DNA of 64,000 bases from Vulcaniibacterium tengchongense (GCF_003814555.1 NZ_RKQN01000003.1:107611-171610); one strand, 5' to 3'. Counted from the first letter of the stretch, positions 10,076-21,334 are shown. Translations and numbers: made by a program. Notes: a model not told the origin generated them from the letters alone.

Positions 10076-11071
10076 TCAGCGCCGCGGCGGGTGCAGGACG
10101 ATCTCGCGCTCGCCGACGCGCTCGGCGCGCAGCGACCAGCCCTGCTCCAGCGCCGCCACCAGGGCGTCCTGGTCGCCGGCGTGGAACACGCCGCTCACGG
10201 TCAGGGCGCCCAGGGCCGGGTCGGCCAGGCGCAGCTGCACCGGCGAATAGCGGTTCATCTCGGCCAGCAATTCGTCCAGGCGGCGCTGCTTGAACACCAG
10301 GTCGCCCCGCGGCCAGGCCTGCGCCACGGCCAGGTCCAGCGGCCGCTTCGGCTGCAGCCTGCCGGAGGGGTCGATCGCGACCTGCTCGCCCGGCCGCAGC
10401 CGGCTGCTGCGCCGCTCGGCCCCGGTCCCCACCGACACCTCGACTTCGCCCTCGAGCAGGCCGACGTCGACCGCCTCGCCCCGACGGCTCACCTGGAACA
10501 CGGTGCCGATGTCGCGGATCGTGCCCGCCCCGGCGCGGACCCGGAACGGACGCCCGGGATCGGCGGCGACGTCCACCTGGATGCGGCCGCGCCGCAGCTC
10601 CACCACCCGTTCCTCGCCGTAACGGGTCTCCACCGCGGAGCCGGCGTCCAGCCACAGCCGGGTGCCGTCGGCCAGCGCGACCTGGCGCAGTTCGCCGGCC
10701 GCGGTGGCGAACTGCTGCACCTGCGCCGGCGGCGAATGCGGCCGCCACAGCGCCGCCGCGCCGATCGCCACCAGCAGCACCGCGGCGCTGGCCAGCCAGC
10801 GCCGCGGCCGGCGCCAGGAGGATGCGGCACGGCGCCGCTCCCGCCGGGCCGCCGCACGCAGCAGTTCGTCGCCGGCGAGGGCCGCGGCCAGCGCGTGCAC
10901 GCGCTCGGCCTGCAGGTAGGCGTCGATGTGTTCCGGAGACTGCGCCAGCCAGGCCTCGAACGCCGCGCGTTCGCGCGCATCGCATTCGGGCGAATCCAGC
11001 CGCGCCAGCCAGGCCTCGGCCTGGCGCTGCGCTCCGTCGCGGGTGTCCTTGCCGATGCTCGGGCTCATCAT
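10076..11071 (-). CDS. FecR-family anti-sigma / transmembrane signal transducer
   Basis: Inner-membrane regulator of the adjacent ECF sigma factor, 331 residues. An N-terminal cytoplasmic DUF4880-type segment (AEAWLARLDS, RAAFEAWLAQSPEHIDAY) binds sigma. One membrane helix follows at about residues 90-107 (LASAAVLLVAIGAAALW). Then come the periplasmic FecR domain (LADGTRLWLDAGSAVETRYG, GTVFQVSRRGEAVDVGLLEG) and a C-terminal STN-like part (RRLDELLAEMNRYSPVQLRL) that would contact the receptor's signalling domain. The start ATG (11071-11069) overlaps the sigma stop (ATGA), giving MMSPSIG. It is translationally coupled to the sigma gene and 187 bp upstream of the receptor. Confidence 0.92.
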   Translation of the reverse strand: MMSPSIGKDTRDGAQRQAEAWLARLDSPECDARERAAFEAWLAQSPEHIDAYLQAERVHALAAALAGDELLRAAARRERRRAASSWRRPRRWLASAAVLLVAIGAAALWRPHSPPAQVQQFATAAGELRQVALADGTRLWLDAGSAVETRYGEERVVELRRGRIQVDVAADPGRPFRVRAGAGTIRDIGTVFQVSRRGEAVDVGLLEGEVEVSVGTGAERRSSRLRPGEQVAIDPSGRLQPKRPLDLAVAQAWPRGDLVFKQRRLDELLAEMNRYSPVQLRLADPALGALTVSGVFHAGDQDALVAALEQGWSLRAERVGEREIVLHPPRR

Positions 11072-11640
11072 CGTTCCTCGTCCTTGTCCTGGGCGTAGCC
11101 GCCCTGCTTCAGGCGCTGGCGCAGCAGCCCCAGCGCCTTGCCGATGTGCTTCTCCACGGCCTTGACCGAAATGCCGCAATGGCGGGCGATCTCGCTGTAG
11201 CTCAGGCCCTCGATGCGGTTGAGCAGGTAGACCTGCCGGCAGCGCGCCGGCAGTTGCAGGATCGCCGCGCGCACCAGCGCCAGCTCCTGCTCGTGGGCGA
11301 TGCGCTGGTCGTGGCTCGGCTCGGGCGAGGGCAGGCCGTGGAAGTCCTCGTCCAGGCTCACGTGCGCGGCGGACTGCCGGCTGGAATCGCGCCGGCCGCG
11401 GTCGTTCAGCACGTTCAGCGCGATCCGGTACATCAGCGCGCGCAGCTGCTCGGGCGGCTGCGCGCGGTAGCGCATCAGCCGCACCAGGGTTTCCTGGGCG
11501 GCGTCCTTCGCGTCCTCCTCGTTGCTGCGGCGGGCGAGGAAGCCCAGCAGCGCCGCCTGGTGCTCGCGCAGGAAGCGCTCGAACCCGTCCGCAGGTGTCG
11601 CGGCGGGCCCCGGCACCCGCTCCTCGGGCGATCCGTGCAT
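11068..11640 (-). CDS. ECF RNA polymerase sigma factor (FecI type)
   Basis: Extracytoplasmic-function sigma factor, 190 residues. Region 2 covers about residues 20-85 (FERFLREHQAALLGFLARRS, EEDAKDAAQETLVRLMRY, ALMYRIALNVLNDRGRR). Region 4 is near the C-terminus (LPARCRQVYLLNRIEGLSYS, EIARHCGISVKAVEKHIGKA). The start at MHGSPEER is chosen because GGGGAGG sits just upstream at normal spacing; the reading frame runs further 5' without homology. Its stop overlaps the fecR start. By family knowledge it should direct the downstream receptor gene once the receptor-FecR signal arrives. Confidence 0.93.
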   Translation of the reverse strand: MHGSPEERVPGPAATPADGFERFLREHQAALLGFLARRSNEEDAKDAAQETLVRLMRYRAQPPEQLRALMYRIALNVLNDRGRRDSSRQSAAHVSLDEDFHGLPSPEPSHDQRIAHEQELALVRAAILQLPARCRQVYLLNRIEGLSYSEIARHCGISVKAVEKHIGKALGLLRQRLKQGGYAQDKDEER

Positions 11641-12032
11641 GCCGCCTCCCCGGTTCACCGTCCCCCCGCTGCGGCCACGCGGCGGCGATGCAGGGGTATC
11701 CGGGGGCGGCGCAACGGGCACATAGTCGGGGGCAAGCGGGCCGGCGAAGAGAACGTGACGGGCCGGCCGCCGTCCGGAGAACCGCAGGACGCGGATCGCC
11801 GGTCGCAGCGACCGCCCTCGGGCGCTGTTGTAGCACGACGGACGCACGGACGCGTGCGCGCGGCGGCGCAGTGCGAGCGGCGGCGGGCTGAAATCGGCGT
11901 CCATACCGCAGACAACGCAGGCGGCGGACCACTTCCCCACCCCGGGCCCGGTCCGGACCGCTGCGGATACGCGGAGCCGGCACCGCGATCCCGTACAATC
12001 CGCACGTTTGTCTACCCCACGCCGAGGTCCCC
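11641..12032. other. Divergent intergenic region between the sigma factor and pyrH
   Basis: About 390 bp with no supported gene. It must hold the promoter of the sigma-fecR-receptor unit (minus) and that of pyrH (plus). Only the pyrH -10 element is recognisable. I saw no Fur-box-like AT-rich palindrome. Confidence 0.6.
11994..11999 (+). promoter_or_regulatory. -10 element of the pyrH promoter
   Basis: TACAAT lies 34 bp before the pyrH ATG, in the same position and form as in the rpsB promoter. No good -35 match is visible. Confidence 0.45.
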
Positions 12033-12755
12033 ATGTCCCAGCTCGCCTATCGCCGTGTCCTGCTCAAACTGTCCGGCGAGGCGCTGATGGGAGACGAGGA
12101 TTACGGCATCGACCCGAAGATGATCGGCCGCCTCGCCCGCGAGGTGATCGAGGCCCAGCAGGCCGGCGCCGAGGTCGCGCTGGTGATCGGCGGCGGCAAC
12201 ATCTTCCGCGGCGCCGGCCTGGCCGCCGGCGGCATGGACCGGGTCACCGGCGACCAGATGGGCATGCTCGCCACCGTGATCAACGCGCTGGCGATGCAGG
12301 ACGCGCTGGAGAAGCTCGGCGCCAGGTGCCGGGTGATGAGCGCGATCAAGATCAACGACGTCTGCGAGGACTACATCCGCCGGCGCGCGATCCGCCATCT
12401 GGAGAAGGGCCGCATCGCCATCTTCGCCGCCGGCACCGGCAACCCGTTCTTCACCACCGACTCGGGCGCCGCGCTGCGCGCGATCGAGATCGGCGCCGAC
12501 CTGCTGCTGAAGGCGACCAAGGTCGACGGCGTCTACGACAAGGACCCGAAGAAGCACGCCGACGCGGTCCGCTTCGACAAGCTCAGCTACGACGAGGTCA
12601 TCGCCCGCGACCTGCAGGTGATGGACACCGCCGCCTTCGCCCTGTGCCGCGACAGCGACCTGCCGCTGCGCATCTTCGACATGGGCCAGCCGGGCCAGCT
12701 GCTGCGGATCCTGCGCGGCGAGAACATCGGCACACTGGTGCAGGGGCGCGGCTGA
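12033..12755 (+). CDS. pyrH: UMP kinase
   Basis: Phosphorylates UMP to UDP with ATP in pyrimidine nucleotide synthesis; bacterial hexameric type. The product is 240 residues. The signature blocks are [93 protein letters not shown] and DLPLRIFDM. It normally sits beside frr; here a transporter gene lies between the two. Confidence 0.98.
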   Translation: MSQLAYRRVLLKLSGEALMGDEDYGIDPKMIGRLAREVIEAQQAGAEVALVIGGGNIFRGAGLAAGGMDRVTGDQMGMLATVINALAMQDALEKLGARCRVMSAIKINDVCEDYIRRRAIRHLEKGRIAIFAAGTGNPFFTTDSGAALRAIEIGADLLLKATKVDGVYDKDPKKHADAVRFDKLSYDEVIARDLQVMDTAAFALCRDSDLPLRIFDMGQPGQLLRILRGENIGTLVQGRG

Positions 12756-13051
12756 TCGGGCCACCCCGGCGCTCTCCGCAGGCCGGAGGGGAATGGCTGG
12801 CGTCCACGCGCTTGCCGGCCACGAGCGCATCGCCCGTCCTCGCGCGGGACGGCCTGGCGCGACCGGGCGCGGCGGCGCCGAACGTCGGGGCCGCTTGCGC
12901 GGCGCGGACCGAACTCCACGCGCCGCGATCGGCACGCACGGTTCGCCGCACCCGCGACGCCCTCTTCCGCTTGCGCCGAGGATCGGGGTGCCGGCGACAG
13001 CCATCGGCGCGTAATTGTGTCCGCCCGCGGCCACGGGCGAGGATGCGCGCC
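12756..13051. other. Intergenic region pyrH - cation transporter
   Basis: Nearly 300 bp without a gene I can support. No terminator with a T-run and no convincing promoter were seen; an AT-richer patch (GTAATTGTGT, 13011-13020) about 35 bp before the transporter start could hold a -10 region. Confidence 0.5.
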
Positions 13052-13966
13052 ATGCATGCGCACCACGGCCACGACCACGTCCACGGCGGCACCCGCGCGT
13101 TCGCCGCGGTCACCCTGATCAACCTGGCCTATACCGCGCTCGAGGCCGGCTACGGCTTCGCGACCAATTCGCTGGCGCTGCTGTCGGACGCGCTGCACAA
13201 CCTCGGCGACGTGCTCGGCCTCGGGCTGGCCTGGGCCGCGGCGGCGCTGGCGCGGCGCGCGCCGACCGAGCGCCACACCTACGGCTGGCGCCGCGCCACC
13301 CTGCTCTCGCCGCTGGCCAACGCCCTGCTGCTGGTCGGCTTCTCCGGCGCGCTGGCCTGGGAGGCGCTGCGCCGCTTCGGCGCGCCGCCGCAGATCCCGG
13401 CGCTGCCGGTGATGGCGGTGGCCGCGGTCGGCATCGCGGTCAATCTCGGCGCGGCCTGGCTGGTGCGCGACGGCCATGCCCACGACCTCAACCGCCGCGG
13501 CGCCTTCCTGCACCTGGTCGCGGACGCGGCGGTGTCGCTGGCGGCGGTGCTGGCCGGCGCCGGAATGTGGTGGCTGGGCTGGTCCTGGCTGGACCCGGCG
13601 ACGGCGCTGCTGGTCGGCGCGGTGATCGCGGTCGGCGCGTTCGGCCTGCTGCGGGAGAGCTTCGACGCCGCCATGGACGCGGTGCCGCCGGCGATCGACC
13701 GGCGCGAGGTCGAGGCCTTCCTCGCCGCGCAGCCCGGCGTGAGCGCGGTGCATCACCTGCACATCTGGTCGCTCGGCGCCGGCGAGATCGCGATGACCGC
13801 GCACCTGGTGCGCGACGGCAGCGCCGGCCACGACGCCTTCCTCGACCGCCTCAACCACGCCCTGGACGAGCGCTTCGGCATCAACCACCCGACCCTGCAG
13901 GTCGAGTTCGGGACCGCCTGCGAGCACGACCGCCACGTCCGCGCCCCGCACGGCCATCGGCACTGA
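13052..13966 (+). CDS. Cation diffusion facilitator (CzcD/ZitB-type) metal exporter
   Basis: Inner-membrane antiporter that exports divalent metal, most often Zn2+, Co2+ or Cd2+, in exchange for protons. The product is 304 residues. A His-rich N-terminus (MHAHHGHDHVHGG) and C-terminus (HGHRH) flank six predicted membrane helices. The helix-2 metal site is ALLSDALHNLGDVLGLGLAW, and the helix-5 site is HLVADAAVSLAAVL. A cytoplasmic C-terminal domain follows (AAQPGVSAVHHLHIWSLGAG). The second ATG of MRAMHAHH is chosen because GGCGAGG is at proper distance from it. The gene separates pyrH and frr, so it looks like an insertion in a conserved order. The metal is not certain. Confidence 0.9.
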   Translation: MHAHHGHDHVHGGTRAFAAVTLINLAYTALEAGYGFATNSLALLSDALHNLGDVLGLGLAWAAAALARRAPTERHTYGWRRATLLSPLANALLLVGFSGALAWEALRRFGAPPQIPALPVMAVAAVGIAVNLGAAWLVRDGHAHDLNRRGAFLHLVADAAVSLAAVLAGAGMWWLGWSWLDPATALLVGAVIAVGAFGLLRESFDAAMDAVPPAIDRREVEAFLAAQPGVSAVHHLHIWSLGAGEIAMTAHLVRDGSAGHDAFLDRLNHALDERFGINHPTLQVEFGTACEHDRHVRAPHGHRH

Positions 13967-14007
13967 ACGGCGGCCCGGGGCGCGCTCCCGGCCCCGGCCG
14001 GAGCGCC

Positions 14008-14013
14008 TATAAT
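14008..14013 (+). promoter_or_regulatory. -10 element upstream of frr
   Basis: A perfect TATAAT lies 34 bp before the frr ATG. The -35 region is GC-rich with no clear match. The presence of its own promoter fits frr being cut off from pyrH by the transporter gene. Confidence 0.55.
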
Positions 14014-14047
14014 CCCGCGCTTACCGTTACAAGGACCGGAGCCGGCG

Positions 14048-14605
14048 ATGCTCAACGAAATCAAGAAAGACGCCCAGACCCGCATGGCCAAGAGCGTCGA
14101 GGCGTTTCGCCACGAGCTGGTCAAGGTACGCACCGGCCGCGCCTCGACCGCGCTGGTCGACCACCTCAAGGTCAACTACTACGGCTCGGACGTGCCGCTG
14201 TCGCAGGTCGCCACGGTGGCGGTGTCCGACGCCCGCTCGCTGACCATCACCCCGTGGGAGAAGCAGATGGTGGGCCCGGTCGAGAAGGCGATCCTGGCCT
14301 CCGACCTCGGCCTGACCCCGAACACCGCCGGCCAGGTGATCCGCCTCAACCTGCCCCCGCTGACCGAGGAGCGCCGCCGCGAGCTGACCAAGGTCGTGCA
14401 CGCCGCCGGCGAGGACGCCAAGGTCGCGATCCGCAACATCCGCCGCGACGCCAACCACCACGTCAAGGAGCTGCTGAAGGACAGGCAGGTGACCGAGGAC
14501 GACGCGGCGCGCGCCGAGGCGGAGATCCAGAAGATCACCGACGCCGCGATCAAGGACGTGGACGAGGTGATCAAGGCCAAGGAACAAGAACTGATGGCGG
14601 TTTGA
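14048..14605 (+). CDS. frr: Ribosome recycling factor
   Basis: Splits post-termination ribosomes together with EF-G. The product is 185 residues, the standard length. Signature segments are TRMAKSVEAFRHELVKVRTG, RASTALVDHLKVNYYGS, PWEKQMVGPVEKAILASDLG, and the C-terminal helical KEQELMAV. It starts the frr-uppS-cdsA-dxr-rseP-bamA run. Confidence 0.98.
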   Translation: MLNEIKKDAQTRMAKSVEAFRHELVKVRTGRASTALVDHLKVNYYGSDVPLSQVATVAVSDARSLTITPWEKQMVGPVEKAILASDLGLTPNTAGQVIRLNLPPLTEERRRELTKVVHAAGEDAKVAIRNIRRDANHHVKELLKDRQVTEDDAARAEAEIQKITDAAIKDVDEVIKAKEQELMAV

Positions 14606-14624
14606 CGGGCGCGCCCGTCCCGCC

Positions 14625-16224
<1,600 letters not shown>

Positions 16225-16225
<1 letters not shown>

Positions 16226-17394
16226 TGCAGCGCCGCGTCGCCGTACTGGGCGCCACCGGGTCGATCGGCGCGTCCGCGCTGGACGTGATCGCGCGCCACC
16301 CCGACCGCCTGCACGCGACGGTGCTGGCCGCCGGCCGCAACGTCGACGCGCTGCTCGCGCTGTGCGAGCGCCATCGGCCGCGGCACGCGGTGGTCGCCCA
16401 CGCCGGCGCCTACCCGGCGCTGCGCGACGGCCTGCGCGGGCGCGGCCTGGCGACGCAGGCGCATTGCGGGGACGAGGCGCTGGAGGCGCTGGTCGCGGGC
16501 GAGGACTGCGACACCGTGGTCGCGGCGATCGTCGGCGCCGCCGGCCTGCCCTCGACCCTGGCCGCGGCCCGCGCCGGCAAGCGCCTGCTGCTGGCGAACA
16601 AGGAGTCGCTGGTGCTGGCCGGCGAGCTGCTGATGCGCGCCGCGCGCGAAGCCGGCGCGACCGTGGTGCCGATCGACAGCGAGCACAACGCGATCTTCCA
16701 GTGCCTGCCCGACGCGCAGGCGCGCGCCGGGCTGCGCCGGATCCTGCTCACCGCCTCCGGCGGGCCGTTCCGCGGCCGCCGGCGCGACGAGCTGGGCGCG
16801 GTGACGCCGGAGCAGGCCATCGCGCACCCGAAGTGGTCGATGGGGCCGAAGATCTCGGTCGACTCGGCCACGCTGATGAACAAGGGCCTGGAGGTGATCG
16901 AGGCCCACCACCTGTTCGGCGTCGCCGGCGAGCGCATCGAGGTGCTGGTGCATCCGCAGAGCCTGGTGCATTCGCTGGTCGAGTTCGTCGACGGCTCCAC
17001 CCTCGCCCAGCTCGGCCTGCCGGACATGCGCACCGCGCTGGCGGTCGGCTTCGCCTGGCCCGAGCGCATCGCCTCGGGCGTGGCCGGACTGGACCTGCTG
17101 GCGCACGGCCGGCTCGATTTCGAGCCGCCGGACCTGGACGCCTTCCCCTGCCTGCGCCTGGCGTTCGCCGCGCTGGCCGAGGGCGGCACCGCGCCGGCGG
17201 TGCTCAACGCCGCCAACGAGGCGGCGGTTTCAGCGTTTCTTCAGCGCCGCATCGGTTTCCTAGCGATACCCGCGCTGGTCGAGGACGCCCTCGCCGCGCT
17301 TCCCTCCACCCCGGCGACCTCGCTGGCGGCCCTGCGCGACGCCGACGCCCGGGCGCGGCGGCGCGTCGAGCAGGCCGTCGCCACCCATCCCTGA
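16225..17394 (+). CDS. dxr: 1-deoxy-D-xylulose-5-phosphate reductoisomerase
   Basis: NADPH-dependent enzyme of the MEP isoprenoid pathway; converts DXP to MEP. The product is 389 residues. The nucleotide-binding start is [16 protein letters not shown]. The metal and substrate segments are [61 protein letters not shown] and [12 protein letters not shown]. It follows cdsA with a one-base stop/start overlap. Together with ispA and uppS it supplies carrier lipid synthesis. Confidence 0.98.
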
Positions 17395-17419
17395 GCCGCC
17401 TTTCCGAGCGTCGACAAGC

Positions 17420-18784
17420 ATGAGTGAGTTCTTCGGCTCGATCTGGTGGCTGATCGTCAGCCTCGGCATCCTGGTCACCTTCCACGAATTCGGCCACTTC
17501 TGGGTAGCGCGCCGCTGCGGCGTGCGGGTGCTGCGCTTCTCGGTCGGTTTCGGCAAGCCGCTGTGGCTGCGCCGCGGGCGCGACGGCACCGAGTACGCGA
17601 TCGCCGCGATCCCGCTCGGCGGCTACGTCAAGATGCTCGACGAGCGCGAAGGCCCGGTTCCACCCGAGCTCGCGGCCCAGGCGTTCAACCGGCAGCCGGT
17701 GTGGAAGCGCATCGCGATCGTGGTCGCCGGCCCGCTCGCCAACCTGGTGCTGTGCGTCGGCCTGCTGTGGGCGATGTTCGTGATCGGCCGGCCGGACTAC
17801 GCGCCGGTGCTCGGGCACACCGAAGGCCTCGCCGCCGCGGCCGGGCTGCACGGCGGCGACACCGTGCTCGCCGTCGGCGACCGCGCCACGCCGACCTGGA
17901 GCGAGGTGCAGCTGGCGCTGCTGCCTGCCGCGCTCGACCGCCGCGACGTCGCCGTGCGCGTGCATCGCCGCGACGGCGGCGAGAGCACCTACGAGCTGCG
18001 CCTGTCGCAGTTGCCCAAGGGCTTCGACGAGCGTCGCGCGGTCGAGGCGATCGGCCTGACGCCGCGGCACCTGCTGGTGCCGGCGGTGATCGGCCGGGTC
18101 GCGCCCGGCACGCCGGCCTGGGGCGTGCTCGCCGAGGGCGATCGCATCACCGCGATCGACGGCGAGCCGGTCGCGACCTGGGACGACATCCCGCCGCTGC
18201 TGCAGAAGCTGGGCGAGCGCGGCGGCCCGGCGATGATCGAGGTCGCGCGCAAGGACGAGCGGCTCGCGCTGGAGATCGCGCCGGCGCGGATGAAGCGCCC
18301 GGACGACGGCCGCGAGTACTGGGGCCTGGGCGTGGCCGCGGCGCGCGCGCAGGAGCCGGCGAAGGACGCGGTGCTGCGCTACGGCGCGCTCGCCGCGGTG
18401 CCGGCGGCGTTCGCGGAGACCGCGCACCAGTCGCGCGAACTGCTGGCGATGATCGGCCGTGCGTTCACCGGCCGCGTCTCGGTGCAGAACACCGTCGCCG
18501 GCCCGATCACCATCGCGCGCGCGGCCAACGCGGGCGCGCAGCAGGGGCCGGCCTGGTTCCTGACCATCCTCGCGATGCTGTCGCTGAGCCTCGGCATCCT
18601 GAATCTCTTGCCGATCCCGATCTTGGACGGCGGTCACCTGCTGTATTACCTTATCGAGCTGGTCAAAGGCAGCCCGGTCAGCGAACGCGTGATGGCGGCC
18701 GGGCAGTACGTCGGCTTGGCGCTGATCGCCGGCCTGATGGGCCTGGCGTTCTACAACGACATCGTGAACAACCTGGTGCGCTGA
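17420..18784 (+). CDS. rseP: Site-2 zinc protease RseP
   Basis: Intramembrane protease that cuts the anti-sigma factor RseA in the sigma-E envelope stress path and removes signal peptide remnants. The product is 454 residues. The zinc motif FHEFGH (H22, E23, H26) is in the first membrane helix. Two PDZ-like regions follow, the second being VIGRVAPGTPAWGVLAEGDR. The second catalytic motif NLLPIPILDGGHL is near the C-terminus with a terminal membrane helix. It lies just upstream of bamA, as in most proteobacteria. Confidence 0.97.
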   Translation: MSEFFGSIWWLIVSLGILVTFHEFGHFWVARRCGVRVLRFSVGFGKPLWLRRGRDGTEYAIAAIPLGGYVKMLDEREGPVPPELAAQAFNRQPVWKRIAIVVAGPLANLVLCVGLLWAMFVIGRPDYAPVLGHTEGLAAAAGLHGGDTVLAVGDRATPTWSEVQLALLPAALDRRDVAVRVHRRDGGESTYELRLSQLPKGFDERRAVEAIGLTPRHLLVPAVIGRVAPGTPAWGVLAEGDRITAIDGEPVATWDDIPPLLQKLGERGGPAMIEVARKDERLALEIAPARMKRPDDGREYWGLGVAAARAQEPAKDAVLRYGALAAVPAAFAETAHQSRELLAMIGRAFTGRVSVQNTVAGPITIARAANAGAQQGPAWFLTILAMLSLSLGILNLLPIPILDGGHLLYYLIELVKGSPVSERVMAAGQYVGLALIAGLMGLAFYNDIVNNLVR

Positions 18785-18864
18785 TGCCGGCCACGCTTAC
18801 CGCACACCTCGCCTCGACCCGACGCCCGGTTCCGGGCCACAACGACCCTCAACCGGACGCAACG

Positions 18865-21312
18865 ATGACGCGAAACCCCAATCGCCGCCTGCTCGCTCTC
18901 GCCCTCGCCGCCGCGCTGGCGCCGGCCGCGGGTTCCACCGCGTGGGCGCAGACGGCCGATCCGTTCGCGCTGCCGGGGCAGGACGCGGCCGCGACCGCCG
19001 GTTCGTTCGTGGTCGGCGACATCCGCATCGACGGCCTGCAGCGCATCTCCGCCGGCACGGTGTTCACCTACCTGCCGGTCGAGCGCGGCGACACCATGGA
19101 CAGCGCGCGCGCCGGCGAGGCGATCCGCGCGCTGTACAAGACCGGCTTCTTCGAGGACGTCCGCCTGGACCGCCAGGGCGACATCCTGGTCGTGACCGTG
19201 GCCGAGCGTCCGGCGATCAACAAGCTCACCCTGAGCGGCAACAAGGACATCAAGACCGAGGACCTGCTCAAGGGCCTGAAGGAAGCCGGCCTGGCCGAGG
19301 GCGACACCTTCGACCGCCTCGCGCTGGACCGCGTCACCCAGGAGCTGACCCGCCAGTACAACAACCGCGGCAAGTACAACGTCGAGATCACCCCGACCGT
19401 TTCGCGCCTGGACCGCAACCGCGTCGACGTCACCATCGCCATCAAGGAAGGCAAGGCGGCCAAGATCCGCCACATCAACCTGATCGGCAACGAGAAGTTC
19501 GGCGACGAGGAGATCCTCGCCGGCTGGGAATCGCGCGAGCACAACTGGCTGAGCTGGTACCGCCGCGACGACCAGTACTCGCGCGAGAAGCTGTCCGGCG
19601 ACCTGGAGAAGCTCAACTCCTGGTACCTCGACCGCGGCTACGTCGACGTCAGCATCGACTCCACCCAGGTGGCGATCAGCCCCGATCGCCAGGACATGTT
19701 CATCACCGCCGGCGTGACCGAGGGCGACCAGTACAAGGTCTCCAGCGTTCAGGTCAGCGGCGACACGGTGCTGCCGAAGGAGCAGATCGAACGCCTGGTG
19801 CTGGTCAAGCCGGAACAGATCTTCTCCCGCCGCCTGCTCGAGATCAGCTCCGACGCGATCGTCGCCACGCTCAGCAACGTCGGCTACGCCTTCGCCCAGG
19901 TCAACCCGATCCCGGACGTCGACCGCGAGAACAAGACCGTCGCCATCAACATGCAGGTGGTGCCGGGCCCGCGCGTCAACGTGCGCCGCATCGTGCTGCG
20001 CGGCAACACCCGCACCAGCGACGAGGTGATCCGGCGCGAGATGCGCCAGTTCGAGGGCTCGTGGTACTCGCAGGCGGCGATCGACCGGTCCAAGATCCGC
20101 CTGCAGCAGCTGGGCTACTTCGAGACGGTGGACGTCGAGACCCAGCCGGTGCCGGGCAGCAACGACGAGGTCGACGTGGTGTTCAACGTCAAGGAGACCA
20201 CCTCCGGCAGCTTCGTGTTCGGCCTGGGCTATTCGCAGCTGTCCGGCCTGACCACGCAGATCCAGCTGTCGCAGACCAACTTCCTCGGCAGCGGCAACCG
20301 CGTGTCGGTGCAGGCGCAGCGCAACGACTACCTGCAGCGCTACGACTTCTCCTTCGTCAACCCGTACTTCACCGACAGCGGCGTCTCGCTCGGCTACAAC
20401 CTGTGGTGGCGCGAGTGGGACTACTCCGACTTCAATACCGCCCAGTACTCCAGCACCAGCGGCGCGGGCCAGGTGGTGCTCGGCCTGCCGATCACCGAGA
20501 CCGACACGGTCACGGCGATGCTCGGCATCGACAGCAACGAGATCCTCACCTACCGCGGCTCGACGCCGGAGAGCCTGATCGACTACATCGACGCGCTCGG
20601 CCGCCGCACCTTCCACTCCTGGCGCGCCGAGATCGGCTGGGGCCGCAACTCGCTCGACAGCTACCTGACGCCGACCCGCGGCATGCAGCAGCGGATCTGG
20701 CTCGAGGCCACCCTGCCCGGCTCGACCGTGGAGTTCTACAAGCTCAACTACAACATCTCCAAGTTCTGGCCGCTGTCGCGCCACTTCGTGCTGAACACCC
20801 GCGCCGAACTCGGCTATGGCGACAGCTACGGCGACGCGGTGAGCCGGCACCTGTGCACCACCTCGACCGGCGACGCCTGCAATCCGTCCGCCCCGGACTA
20901 CCTGCGCACGATCACCGCCGACGGCCTGCCGTTCTTCGAGAACTTCTACGCCGGCGGCGTGCGCTCGGTGCGCGGCTTCACCGACAACACCCTCGGCCCG
21001 CGCGACACCGCGCTCGGCAGCAGCTACCAGCAGTCGATCGGCGGCGCGTTCAAGACGATCGGCTCGCTGGAGATGTACTTCCCGACCCTGCTCGACACCC
21101 CGGCCGCGCGCGTGTCCGCCTTCGTCGACGTGGGCAACGTGTACAAGGACTACGACAGCTGGGACGCCAAGGAACTGCGCGCCTCGACCGGCGTGGCCCT
21201 GATGTGGCGTTCGCCGATGGGCCCGATCTCGATCAGCTACGCCTTCCCGATCAAGAAGGAGGACGGCGACGAGCTCGAGCGCCTGCAGTTCACCTTCGGC
21301 GGCACGTTCTGA
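18865..21312 (+). CDS. bamA: Outer-membrane protein assembly factor BamA
   Basis: Core of the BAM complex that folds beta-barrel proteins into the outer membrane. The product is 815 residues. A signal peptide (about residues 1-29, ending STAWA-Q) precedes five POTRA domains (starting FVVGDIRIDGLQRISAGTVF). A 16-strand Omp85 barrel follows with the loop-6 motif VRGF (GVRSVRGFTDN) and the C-terminal FTFGGTF. The start at [14 protein letters not shown] is chosen because it begins the signal peptide; an earlier in-frame ATG at 18784 touching the rseP stop would add 27 residues of non-signal sequence. No skp gene follows; lpxD comes next. Confidence 0.98.
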   Translation: MTRNPNRRLLALALAAALAPAAGSTAWAQTADPFALPGQDAAATAGSFVVGDIRIDGLQRISAGTVFTYLPVERGDTMDSARAGEAIRALYKTGFFEDVRLDRQGDILVVTVAERPAINKLTLSGNKDIKTEDLLKGLKEAGLAEGDTFDRLALDRVTQELTRQYNNRGKYNVEITPTVSRLDRNRVDVTIAIKEGKAAKIRHINLIGNEKFGDEEILAGWESREHNWLSWYRRDDQYSREKLSGDLEKLNSWYLDRGYVDVSIDSTQVAISPDRQDMFITAGVTEGDQYKVSSVQVSGDTVLPKEQIERLVLVKPEQIFSRRLLEISSDAIVATLSNVGYAFAQVNPIPDVDRENKTVAINMQVVPGPRVNVRRIVLRGNTRTSDEVIRREMRQFEGSWYSQAAIDRSKIRLQQLGYFETVDVETQPVPGSNDEVDVVFNVKETTSGSFVFGLGYSQLSGLTTQIQLSQTNFLGSGNRVSVQAQRNDYLQRYDFSFVNPYFTDSGVSLGYNLWWREWDYSDFNTAQYSSTSGAGQVVLGLPITETDTVTAMLGIDSNEILTYRGSTPESLIDYIDALGRRTFHSWRAEIGWGRNSLDSYLTPTRGMQQRIWLEATLPGSTVEFYKLNYNISKFWPLSRHFVLNTRAELGYGDSYGDAVSRHLCTTSTGDACNPSAPDYLRTITADGLPFFENFYAGGVRSVRGFTDNTLGPRDTALGSSYQQSIGGAFKTIGSLEMYFPTLLDTPAARVSAFVDVGNVYKDYDSWDAKELRASTGVALMWRSPMGPISISYAFPIKKEDGDELERLQFTFGGTF

Positions 21313-21334
21313 CGCCCGGGCGCCGCGAACGGCC

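Noticed and set aside
18784-18864. Earlier ATG for bamA overlapping the rseP stop
   Set aside because: It would put 27 non-hydrophobic residues before a normal signal peptide that starts at 18865.
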